Source: Desulfococcus sp041737845 (GTDB lineage: Bacteria > Desulfobacterota > Desulfobacteria > Desulfobacterales > Desulfococcaceae). Taken from it: a stretch of DNA of 31,737 nt. Shown here piece by piece: positions 23,943-31,359 of the stretch; within the stretch, counting starts at the first letter, position 1; each line of letters opens with the position of its first letter. The translations under genes were made by a program, and so were the position numbers. The notes beneath the pieces are model-generated. The model saw only the letters and a list, made by a program, of their open reading frames with translations, ran no database searches and was not told the DNA's origin. The stretch is taken from assembly GCF_041737845.1 (NCBI RefSeq), contig NZ_JBGSQX010000106.1, positions 1-31,737 of the forward strand, in the 5' to 3' direction.

Positions 23943-25151
23943 ATGCGCAGAATTCTGACCCCCGGGCATCTCGATGAAACCGCCGATGCGGTCATCATCG
24001 GCGGCGGCATCATCGGGGTGGCCACCGCCTTCTGGCTGTCCCGGGCGGGGCTCTCCACCATCCTCGTCGAAATGCGGGACGGGCTCTCGACCCTCACCAC
24101 CACCGCCTCCATCGAATCCTTCCGGGCACAGTTCACGGAGCCGGCCATGGCCGCCCTGGCCAAGGAATCCATCGCCGTGTGGGAGAACTTCGCCGAGGTG
24201 ACCGGCCTCGAGGGATACGAGATCGACCTCCACCACGGCGGCTATATCTTCTGCACCCTGGAAGAAGACAAGATCGCGGCCGTCAGGGAGACCGTCGCGG
24301 GATACCACGCCGTCGGGGTGACCGATTCCGAGTTCCTGACGGGTGATGAGGTCATCCGTCGCTACCCCTGGATCTCGCCCGAGGTGAAGGCCGCCGCCTT
24401 CAGGGCGAAAGACGGCTGGTTCTCCGCCCACGAGGTGACCCAGGGATTCGCCCGGGCCGCCGAAAAGGCCCGGTTTTATGTTCGCACCCGGGCCACGGGC
24501 ATCGAGCGTGACGGAAAAGGGGTCTCTGCAGTCGTCACCGACCGGGGCAGGATCCAGACCCGCGTCGTGGTCAACGCCGCGGGGCCCTTTGCCGTCACCG
24601 TCGCCCGGTGGCTGGGGGTTGAACTCCCGATCTACCAGATGCGGCGCCAGCGGGTGTTCGTCGCCCCGCACCCCGGGATCCCCCGGAATGCGCCCCTGAC
24701 CATCGATCTCGAGAACGAGTCCTACTGGCGGCCCGAGACCGGCGGCGCCCTCCTGGGCTGGCACGATCCGGAAGAGCAGAAATCGGAGCCCCTCGAAGAC
24801 CCCCAGGGCGACTGGGATTTTCCGGCCTTCACCCTGGAAATGGTCTCCCGCCTGAGCCCGTTCTGGACCGGGATCATCGACGACCTGACCAAGGGCGACC
24901 TGTCCGTCTACGCCGGGCAGTATGTCCATTCCCCCGACGACCAGCCGATCATCGGGCCGGTGGAGGGCGTTCCGGGGTTCTTCCTCAACTGCGCCTACTG
25001 GCCGGGGGTGATGCTGTCGGCCGCGGCCGGGAGATGGACCGCCGACCTGATTGTCGGCAGGATGAAAAACGCGGACAACCCCCTCAGGCTCACCCGCTTC
25101 GCGGAAGGGGCGACAACGGTTCGCGGATCGTTTTTCAGAGGTCAGCATTGA
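23943..25151 (+). CDS. DAO-type FAD-dependent amino acid/amine oxidoreductase
   Basis: A 402-residue flavoprotein of the DadA / sarcosine-oxidase-beta superfamily. The FAD dinucleotide fold is at about residues 15-43 (ADAVIIGGGIIGVATAFWLS, then RAGLSTILVE), VVVNAAGPFA is the second FAD motif, and the C-terminus has QPIIGPVEGVPGFFLN with the family's terminal FAD contact. No signal peptide or membrane helix is seen, so it is cytosolic or peripherally attached. It should oxidise a D-amino acid, N-methyl amino acid, proline-like or other amine to an imine, giving an oxoacid. ATG 23943 is chosen for the AGGA eight bases upstream. It sits between gntR and a binding-protein gene, which suggests its substrate, or a precursor of it, is the imported one. 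Confidence 0.88.
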   Translation: MRRILTPGHLDETADAVIIGGGIIGVATAFWLSRAGLSTILVEMRDGLSTLTTTASIESFRAQFTEPAMAALAKESIAVWENFAEVTGLEGYEIDLHHGGYIFCTLEEDKIAAVRETVAGYHAVGVTDSEFLTGDEVIRRYPWISPEVKAAAFRAKDGWFSAHEVTQGFARAAEKARFYVRTRATGIERDGKGVSAVVTDRGRIQTRVVVNAAGPFAVTVARWLGVELPIYQMRRQRVFVAPHPGIPRNAPLTIDLENESYWRPETGGALLGWHDPEEQKSEPLEDPQGDWDFPAFTLEMVSRLSPFWTGIIDDLTKGDLSVYAGQYVHSPDDQPIIGPVEGVPGFFLNCAYWPGVMLSAAAGRWTADLIVGRMKNADNPLRLTRFAEGATTVRGSFFRGQH

Positions 25152-25213
25152 TCACGGAAACCATTTTTACCCGGCGTCAGAACCGATACCCCAAACCTTA
25201 CACAGGAGGCAAC

Positions 25214-26476
25214 ATGAAACAACGCAGTTTACAATTGGCAGCGGCAGTATTTTCCATTCTGCTGATCTTTGGCGCAGCCAGCGGCCTGGCCCAGGAGAAG
25301 GTCCTCAAGGTCGGCGTCATGGCGCCGTTCACCGGCCCATCGGCCCAGACCGGCATTGAATTCAAATCGGTCAGCACCATGGCTTTCGACAACATCAACA
25401 ACCAGATCGGGGACTACAAGATCGAGCTCATCTGGATCGATTCCCAGTCGGATCCGGCCAAGGCCGCAGCTGCCTACGCCGAGGCGGTCGAGCGCAAGGG
25501 CATGGAGGTCGGCATCCTCAACTGGCACAGCTCCGTGGCGATCTCGGTCATGGACGTGGCCGCCCAGTACAAGGTCCCCCATCTCTTCGCATTCGGGGCG
25601 GCCCCCATCATCGACGAGAAATACAAATCCGATCCGGAAAAGTATAAATACTGGTGCGGCAAGGGCTGGCCGGTCCCCGCGAAACTGACCCTCGGATACA
25701 CCGAATGCCTCCAGAACGCCATCGACAAAGGCCTCTGGAAGCCTGCGAAAAAACTGGCGGCCATCTACGGCGAGGACACCGACTGGGGCCGCAGCCAGGG
25801 CGAGGCATTGACCCAGGAGTTTAAGAAGATCGGCTGGGAGGTCCTGTCCCAGGACTATTTTCCGCCGACCCAGGCCGATTTCTATCCCCTGCTGAGCAAA
25901 TGGCGCAAGGAGGGGGTCGCGGTGATCGCGGGCACGTCGACCTCCGCGCCGGCCATCACCGCACTCGTAAAACAGGCTGACGAGGTGGGGCTCGGGGCGA
26001 TGATCATCGCCGACGGCCTGGGATGGATCGGCGACTGGTACAAGCTGACCGGCGCTGCCTCCAACACCGTTCTCGACATGATCCCCGCCCTGACGACCCC
26101 CGAGGCCAAGAAATGGGCCGAGGATGTCGAGAAGCGCTTCGGCTACAAGCCCAGCCCTTCCGCGTCGGGGCTGGCCTACGACTGGAGCAATTTCGCCATC
26201 AAGATCTTCCAGCGGACCTTTGAAAAACACAAAGAACTGAACCGGTCGACCATACTGGAGGTTTTCCATGGCGAGGTGGTCCCCGGCAAGCTGACCTACA
26301 GCAAGGCCGACGGAGCCCTCATCATGAACGAATACCGGTTCTCGCCGGAGAGCATTCCCAACGCCGTGGTGGCCCGGGACGGGTTTTACTTCCCCGTGCT
26401 TCAGTATGAGAACGGCCAGGGCCATATCGTCTACCCGGATGACTGGAAGGACCGGGATTTCAAGGCCGCAAAGTAG
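25214..26476 (+). CDS. Liv-type ABC transporter substrate-binding protein, paralogue 1
   Basis: A 420-residue periplasmic binding protein of the type I (Leu/Ile/Val-like) fold. The signal peptide covers about residues 1-27, with probable cleavage after ASGLA. The mature part begins QEKVLKVGVMAPFTGPSAQT, and has WIDSQSDPAKAAAAYAEAVE, YGEDTDWGRSQGEAL and GADGLGWIGDW-like hinge regions (here IADGLGWIGDWYK). AGGAGG precedes the ATG. It is highly similar to the protein at 28506-29765 throughout. No permease or ATPase gene is attached here, so it may feed the Liv system encoded further right. A strong hairpin follows the gene. Confidence 0.92.
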   Translation: MKQRSLQLAAAVFSILLIFGAASGLAQEKVLKVGVMAPFTGPSAQTGIEFKSVSTMAFDNINNQIGDYKIELIWIDSQSDPAKAAAAYAEAVERKGMEVGILNWHSSVAISVMDVAAQYKVPHLFAFGAAPIIDEKYKSDPEKYKYWCGKGWPVPAKLTLGYTECLQNAIDKGLWKPAKKLAAIYGEDTDWGRSQGEALTQEFKKIGWEVLSQDYFPPTQADFYPLLSKWRKEGVAVIAGTSTSAPAITALVKQADEVGLGAMIIADGLGWIGDWYKLTGAASNTVLDMIPALTTPEAKKWAEDVEKRFGYKPSPSASGLAYDWSNFAIKIFQRTFEKHKELNRSTILEVFHGEVVPGKLTYSKADGALIMNEYRFSPESIPNAVVARDGFYFPVLQYENGQGHIVYPDDWKDRDFKAAK

Positions 26477-26516
26477 GCCTCCCGGAGCCTGGTTCTCCAG
26501 CCGAAACGCGACCCAT

Positions 26517-26545
26517 GCCGGGTCGGACGGGCCGTCCGACCCGGC
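26517..26545 (+). terminator. Thirteen-base-pair hairpin after binding protein 1
   Basis: GCCGGGTCGGACG (26517-26529) and its perfect complement CGTCCGACCCGGC (26533-26545) flank a three-base loop. ATTTT lies shortly after, a weak T-run. It probably ends most transcripts after the binding protein or stabilises its message, leaving lower read-through into the transporter gene behind it. Confidence 0.65.
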
Positions 26546-26682
26546 GAGAACAATTTTCGACCCCGGTTCTCGCCTGCCGCCGATATTGCCTGTGCGGGAT
26601 GACAGCCAATTCCATCCACCAGAATTTGAACCGGAACGTTGATCATGAACTGCGGGGGAGCTTGAAACCGAGAAAAACCGAA

Positions 26683-27612
26683 ATGTCCCTCGGGGCGGCC
26701 CGTCAGCCCTCCACAACGCGGGGATACCTGGCGGTCCTGGCCGCGGCGGCCTGCTGGGGAACCTCCGGGATCTTCATCAAGCTCATCATGTCCAGTATCG
26801 ACATGCCTGCCGTGTCCCTGGCCTTCTGGCGGGATGCGGCCGCCTTCCTTCTTTTTATGGGCATCTGCGGGATCTTCAGGCGGCGCGAGCTCCGGATCCA
26901 GAAATCCGATTGGCCCTGGCTTGGCTTGATGGGCATCAGCCTGGGCCTCTTCCACGTGAGCTGGAATCTGGGGATTTTCCTGAACGGCCCCGCGGTGACC
27001 ACGGTCCAGCAGGCGGCCATGCCGGTGATTGTCATTGTCGTCGCCCGGATCGCCTGGGGGGAACCCCTGACCGTCCGGAAAATTGGCGCTATCCTTCTCA
27101 TTATTACCGGCACGATTTTTGTATCCGGAATGATGTCCTCGGTCCCGAGCAAGGTGACGGCGGCGGGTGTTGCGGCGGGCTTCTGCGTCCCCGCGACCTA
27201 CGCCGCCTGGAGCATCCTCGGGAAAAAGGTCAGCGGCCGGTACGCACCGGAGGTGGTGCTCACCCATGCCTTCGGCGTCGCGGTCCTGGTGCTCCTGCCG
27301 CTTCAGTTTTCCCTGGCGTCTCCGCTGCCGGTTCCCCCGAGGGTATGGCTCTGGTTCGCCGGCCTGATCACGCTGTCCACCGTCGGCGGGTTTTTCGCAT
27401 TTGCCTTCGGGCTGAAGTACCTGCCGGCCGGTGTCAGCAGCATCCTGGCGATGTCCGAGATCCTCTTCGTTTCGATGTATGCCTATTGCCTCTGGGGGGA
27501 AATGATGACCGCCATCGAGAGCATCGGCGCGCTGCTGGTGATCTGCGGCGTCATCATGCTGCTGCAGCGGCGCAGACTCAAGCCGGCGGAATCCTGCCCG
27601 GCTGCCGAATGA
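26683..27612 (+). CDS. EamA/DMT-family transporter
   Basis: About 309 residues with two EamA repeats and roughly ten transmembrane helices. The first repeat starts YLAVLAAAACWGTSGIFIKL and contains the AFWRDAAAFLLF and WNLGIFLNGPAVTTVQQAAM segments. The second starts AAGVAAGFCVPATYAAWSIL and ends with LAMSEILFVSMYAYCLWGEM. The family includes metabolite and amino-acid exporters and importers. The start is uncertain: ATG 26683 is chosen from length and hydrophobicity, but its ribosome site is weak. It follows the orphan binding protein after a terminator-like hairpin and precedes a universal stress protein. It may export a product of the pathway. Confidence 0.85.
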   Translation: MSLGAARQPSTTRGYLAVLAAAACWGTSGIFIKLIMSSIDMPAVSLAFWRDAAAFLLFMGICGIFRRRELRIQKSDWPWLGLMGISLGLFHVSWNLGIFLNGPAVTTVQQAAMPVIVIVVARIAWGEPLTVRKIGAILLIITGTIFVSGMMSSVPSKVTAAGVAAGFCVPATYAAWSILGKKVSGRYAPEVVLTHAFGVAVLVLLPLQFSLASPLPVPPRVWLWFAGLITLSTVGGFFAFAFGLKYLPAGVSSILAMSEILFVSMYAYCLWGEMMTAIESIGALLVICGVIMLLQRRRLKPAESCPAAE

Positions 27613-27704
27613 AAGGCCGCGGTCCCGAATATCGCATCGGCGGGCGCAGACGTCTGAACCCTGATAACCTCATCAAAAGTTGCATCAAAACAAGGAGACC
27701 CCGA

Positions 27705-28097
27705 ATGAAAATTCTCCTGGGCTACGATGGATCCAATGCCGCCATGGCCGCACTCAAACTGGCGGTCAAGCACGGCAAGGCTTTCAACGGAACGGTTTTC
27801 GTCATCCATTCGCTTGCGGGCGGCACCGAGGACAACGAGGAAAAGATCGCCGCCGCAAGCGACCAGTTGGCGTTTGCGGAAGGCCTTATCCAAGAGGCGG
27901 GGGTCTCCTGCGAGACGCATCTGCTGGTCCGCGGGCTTCCCCCCGGCGAGGACATCATCCGGTTTGCGGAGGAAAACAAGATCGATACGATCATCATCGG
28001 GGTACGGCGCCGGAGCCAGGTGGGAAAGCTGCTTTTCGGCTCCACGGCGGCGGTCGTCATTCTGAACGCCCCCTGCCCGGTCATCACCACACGGTAA
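27705..28097 (+). CDS. Universal stress protein (UspA family)
   Basis: A 130-residue single-domain protein: MKILLGYDGSNAAMAALKLA at the N-terminus and a C-terminal GVRRRSQVGKLLFGSTAAVV nucleotide-binding loop followed by PCPVITTR. The G-x-R-R-R-S-x-V-G-K form with GS fits the ATP-binding Usp class. CAAGGAGA lies before the ATG. Probably the last gene of the gntR-led unit. Usp genes beside transporters often modulate them, but that role here is inference. Confidence 0.9.
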   Translation: MKILLGYDGSNAAMAALKLAVKHGKAFNGTVFVIHSLAGGTEDNEEKIAAASDQLAFAEGLIQEAGVSCETHLLVRGLPPGEDIIRFAEENKIDTIIIGVRRRSQVGKLLFGSTAAVVILNAPCPVITTR

Positions 28098-28215
28098 ATC
28101 CCGGCATCGCGTCCGCCGCGGAGTGTTCTCGACCGGATCCACCGAACCCCCCCGGGCAAGGCGCCTCTCTAACGTGCATGGTGCCGGGGCAGTCTGTCTT
28201 GGGTGCCGAAAAAAA

Positions 28216-28271
28216 GAAAAATATTTTTCACAAGCGTCTGCAAATTTTTCAATTACTGAAAAATATTTTTC
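28216..28271. promoter_or_regulatory. Two identical 14-bp palindromes, candidate upstream activator sites
   Basis: GAAAAATATTTTTC occurs at 28216-28229 and again at 28258-28271; both are followed by A. Start-to-start distance is 42 bp, about four helical turns. Between them, TTTTTCA (28245-28251) faces TGAAAAA (28257-28263). They lie 140-195 bp upstream of a sigma-54-like promoter, the usual distance for enhancer-binding activator sites. The motif differs from the phased AT boxes of P1-P3. Confidence 0.55.
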
Positions 28272-28409
28272 ATTCCCCGCGGGTGGGGCACGCCTGATCC
28301 TCCGGAATGGACGCCGGAGGGAGAGCGTTTCGGGGGCGGCCGGCTCCGCCGGTCTGCCATGTCTTCAGCCGGGAAGGGTGTCTAAAAGATAAACGCCGTT
28401 CATTGAATG

Positions 28410-28425
28410 CGGCATGCTTGTTGCT
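28410..28425 (+). promoter_or_regulatory. Sigma-54-type promoter of the second binding-protein/liv unit
   Basis: CGGCAT (28410-28415), five bases, then TTGCT (28421-28425). Compared with the consensus TGGCAC-N5-TTGCW, it keeps the invariant GG and GC at the correct 12-base spacing and differs at two positions. Transcription would begin near 28437, about 69 bases before the ATG of the binding protein. The 408-bp gap 28098-28505 holds this promoter, the two palindromes and a small GC hairpin, but no gene. Confidence 0.5.
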
Positions 28426-28505
28426 AAGTTAGTCTGGATGTCGGGTTTTCAACCCAACCCCGGTTCCGCCGGAGTCTAACCAAAACATACCTGTGGAGGA
28501 AAAAA

Positions 28506-29765
28506 ATGAGAAGAAGCGTATGGTCCGCAATCCTGATTGGAGTGATGTCCGTCGCCCTGTTTGCCGCGCCGATAGCGGCCGCCGAAAAAATCCTGAAAGT
28601 GGGCGTCCTGGGCCCCTTCACCGGCCCGTCGGCCAAGAACGGCGCCGAATTCAAGGCGTCGGTGGAGATGGCCATGGACAAGATCGACTACAAGGTTGGC
28701 GACTACAAGATCGAGCTGGTCTGGATCGACTCCCAATCCGACCCGGCCAAGGCGGCCAGCGCCTATGCAGAGGCCGTGGAGCGCATGGGCATCGAGTGCG
28801 CCATGCAGAACTGGCACAGCTCGGTGGCCGTGGCGGCCATGGATGTGGCGGCCCAGTACAAGGTCCCCCACTGGTTCGGCTTCGGGGCCACCGAGGTGGT
28901 CAACGAAAAATGGAGAAGCGATCCGGCCAAATACAGCTACTGGGGCGGGAAAGGCTGGCCCGTGCCGGCGAAGATGGCCGTCGGCTATGTCGAGTGCCTC
29001 AACAACGCCGTTGAAAAAGGCACCTGGAAGCCCGCCAACAAGAAAGTGGCTGTATACGGGGAAGACAGCGACTGGGGCCGCAGCTTAGGCGGCGCCCTCA
29101 AAACGATGTTCGTCGACAAGGGCTGGGAAATCGTTTCCGAGGATTATTTCCCCATCACCCAGACCGATTTCTATCCCCTGCTGGGCAAATACAAGGCCGC
29201 CGATGTCTCCGTCCTGGCCGGCACCTCCACGGCGGCGCCCACCATGACCGCCTTCGTGAAGCAGGCAAGCGAGGTGGGCCTCAAGTCGGTCATCATCGCA
29301 GACGGCCTGGGCTGGATGGGCGACTGGTACAAGATGGCCGGCCCGGGCTCCAACGGGGTGCTCGACATGATCCCCCAGCTGACCACCCCCGAGGCGAAGA
29401 AGTGGGCCGAGGACATCCAGGCCAAGTACGGATTCAACCCCAGCCCCTCGGCCGGCGGCCTCTGCTATGACGGCACCAACATGTTCATCAAGATCCTCAA
29501 GCGCACCCTTGAAAAATACGGCGCGCTCAACAAGGTGAACATCCACAAGATCTTCGTGGAAGAGGTCCAGACCGGAAAACTGACCTTCAGCAAGGCCGAC
29601 GGCGCGCTCATCATGAACGAGTACCGGTACACCCCCGAATCGGTGCCGGACCCGGTGGTCGGCAAGGACGCCTACTACTTCCCGGTCATCCAGTACACTG
29701 ACGGCAAGGGCGCCATCGTCTACCCCGAGGACTGGAAAGAGAAGGATTTCGAGCCGAAAAAATAA
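28506..29765 (+). CDS. Liv-type ABC transporter substrate-binding protein, paralogue 2
   Basis: A 419-residue periplasmic binding protein with a signal peptide (MRRSVWSAILIGVMSVALFA, cleavage near PIAAA). It matches the protein at 25214-26476 from ILKVGVLGPFTGPSA to the C-terminal IVYPEDWKEKDF with few gaps. Differences include residues around ILNWHSSVAIS against MQNWHSSVAVA and FAFGAAPIIDE against FGFGATEVVNE. GTGGAGGA precedes the ATG. It is followed by a hairpin and then the ATPase and permease genes, so it is the cognate receptor of that Liv system. The paralogues may recognise related ligands. Confidence 0.93.
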   Translation: MRRSVWSAILIGVMSVALFAAPIAAAEKILKVGVLGPFTGPSAKNGAEFKASVEMAMDKIDYKVGDYKIELVWIDSQSDPAKAASAYAEAVERMGIECAMQNWHSSVAVAAMDVAAQYKVPHWFGFGATEVVNEKWRSDPAKYSYWGGKGWPVPAKMAVGYVECLNNAVEKGTWKPANKKVAVYGEDSDWGRSLGGALKTMFVDKGWEIVSEDYFPITQTDFYPLLGKYKAADVSVLAGTSTAAPTMTAFVKQASEVGLKSVIIADGLGWMGDWYKMAGPGSNGVLDMIPQLTTPEAKKWAEDIQAKYGFNPSPSAGGLCYDGTNMFIKILKRTLEKYGALNKVNIHKIFVEEVQTGKLTFSKADGALIMNEYRYTPESVPDPVVGKDAYYFPVIQYTDGKGAIVYPEDWKEKDFEPKK

Positions 29766-29774
29766 GGCTTCCGC

Positions 29775-29810
29775 CGGCGGGGGCCGGGCCCCTTCGGGAG
29801 GCCCCCGCCG
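29775..29810 (+). terminator. Hairpin between binding protein 2 and livG
   Basis: CGGCGGGGGCC (29775-29785) pairs perfectly with GGCCCCCGCCG (29800-29810) around a 14-base loop. No T-run follows. Its position after the receptor gene and before the ATPase gene fits an attenuating or message-stabilising hairpin that keeps the receptor more abundant than the membrane components. Confidence 0.6.
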
Positions 29811-29853
29811 CTCACTCCCCACCCGGAATGACAGATATCTATAGAAGGCCGAC

Positions 29854-30600
29854 ATGAACATATTAGAGACAAAGCAGTTGACCAAGCGATTCGGGGGCCT
29901 GGTGGCGGTCAACGATGTTTCCATGCACGTGGCGGAAGGGGAGATCGTGGGGCTGATCGGCCCCAACGGCGCAGGCAAGACGACCCTGCTCAACGCCATC
30001 GCCGGGCTCAACCCCCCGACCTCGGGGCGGGTCTTCCTGGGCGGCGAGGAGACCACGGGCCTCGCGCCGGACCGGATGTGCCGCCTGGGCCTGTCGCGGA
30101 CCTTCCAGATCCCCAACCCCTTCCCCAAGATGACGGTGATCGAGACCGTCATGTGCGCCGCCATCTTCGGAAACCGGAAGGGCGCCGTGGCGGACCCCGA
30201 GGCCCACAGCCGCGAGATGCTCGCGTTCGTGGAGTTCCCCATGCCCGAGGAGACGGTCTCCGAACAGCTCAACACCGTCCAGCTCAAGCGCCTCGACCTG
30301 GCCCGGGCCCTGGCCTCCAAGCCCCGGCTCCTGTTTCTCGACGAGGTGGCCTCGGGGCTGAGCGAGGGCGAGCTGACCGACATCATGGCCGTGATCCGCA
30401 AGATCCGGGAGAGCGGGGTCACCATCCTGATGGTCGAGCACATCATGCAGCTCATCATGAACCTGTGCGACAGCCTGGTCTGCATCCAGTTCGGTACCAA
30501 GATCGCCGAAGGCCCCACCCAGGAGGTGGCCCGGGACCCCAAGGTCACCGAAGCCTACCTCGGCGCCGAGGCGGACCAGTGCGCGGCCGTGCCCGAATAA
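29854..30600 (+). CDS. livG: Liv-type ABC transporter ATPase, LivG-like
   Basis: A 248-residue cytoplasmic ATPase. Walker A is GPNGAGKT (36-43), the Q-loop region is SRTFQIPNPF, Walker B is LLFLDE (about 159-164), and the C-terminal helix carries GTKIAEGPTQEVARDPKVTE, as in LivG. The ABC signature, normally like LSGGQ, reads LNTVQ (about 139-143) followed by LKRLDLARALA, so the usual glycine is missing. Related LivG-type proteins also have weak signatures here, so it may still work as the asymmetric half of a LivG-LivF dimer. It lies between the hairpin and livF. Confidence 0.92.
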   Translation: MNILETKQLTKRFGGLVAVNDVSMHVAEGEIVGLIGPNGAGKTTLLNAIAGLNPPTSGRVFLGGEETTGLAPDRMCRLGLSRTFQIPNPFPKMTVIETVMCAAIFGNRKGAVADPEAHSREMLAFVEFPMPEETVSEQLNTVQLKRLDLARALASKPRLLFLDEVASGLSEGELTDIMAVIRKIRESGVTILMVEHIMQLIMNLCDSLVCIQFGTKIAEGPTQEVARDPKVTEAYLGAEADQCAAVPE

Positions 30601-30621
30601 CCCCACCGAACGGAGAATCCC

Positions 30622-31329
30622 ATGCTTCTGGAAGTCAAAAATCTCAACGCCGGTCACGGATTCCTGCAGATCCTCTGGGACGTATCGATCCAGGTCGATG
30701 TGGGCGAGTACGTCTGCATCGTCGGCCCCAACGGGGCGGGGAAAAGCACCACCATGAAGACCATCGCGGGCCTCATCACGCCCAAAAGCGGCCAGATCCT
30801 TTTCAAGGGCGAGCCGATCCACGGCATCGGCGGGCATCAGGTCACCCGGAGGGGCATCGCCTTCGTCTCCGAGGAGATGAACCTCTTTACCAACATGTCG
30901 GTGCAGGAGAACCTCTTCATGGGGGCCTATATCCTGGATGACAAGGCCCTGATCAAGCGGCGCCTCGATTTTATCTACGACCTCTTTCCCCGTCTGGAGG
31001 AGCGCAAAAGCCAGCTTGCCGGCACCATGAGCGGCGGCGAACGCAAGATGCTCGCCATCGGCCGGGGGCTCATGAGCGACCCCGCGCTCCTCCTGGTCGA
31101 CGAACCCTCCTTCGGCCTCGCTCCCCAGCTGACCGCCAGCGTGTTCGAATCCCTCGACACCCTTGTCAAGGGCGGGCTGACGATCCTGCTGGTCGAGCAG
31201 AACGTGACCAAGACCCTCTCGGTCACCCATCGGGGATACGTCCTGGAAAACGGCCGCGTCGGCCTGGCCGGAAAAAGTTCGGACCTGGCCTGCGACCCGT
31301 ATGTCCGCAAGGTCTTTCTTGGCGTTTGA
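30622..31329 (+). CDS. livF: Liv-type ABC transporter ATPase, LivF-like
   Basis: A 235-residue ATPase with Walker A GPNGAGKST (35-43), a standard signature MSGGERKMLAIGRGLM and Walker B ALLLVDEPSFGLAP. The C-terminus VLENGRVGLAGKSSDL matches LivF. With LivG it should form the ATPase dimer energising amino-acid uptake. It starts 21 bp after livG and is followed 30 bp later by the permease gene, consistent with one operon. Confidence 0.94.
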   Translation: MLLEVKNLNAGHGFLQILWDVSIQVDVGEYVCIVGPNGAGKSTTMKTIAGLITPKSGQILFKGEPIHGIGGHQVTRRGIAFVSEEMNLFTNMSVQENLFMGAYILDDKALIKRRLDFIYDLFPRLEERKSQLAGTMSGGERKMLAIGRGLMSDPALLLVDEPSFGLAPQLTASVFESLDTLVKGGLTILLVEQNVTKTLSVTHRGYVLENGRVGLAGKSSDLACDPYVRKVFLGV

Positions 31330-31359
31330 GACACACCTCTTTTAAGAAAAGGAAGAATC

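Noticed and set aside
23913..25148. A 411-codon minus-strand frame exactly opposite the DAO-type gene
   Set aside because: Same antisense effect; the plus strand has FAD motifs and a ribosome site.
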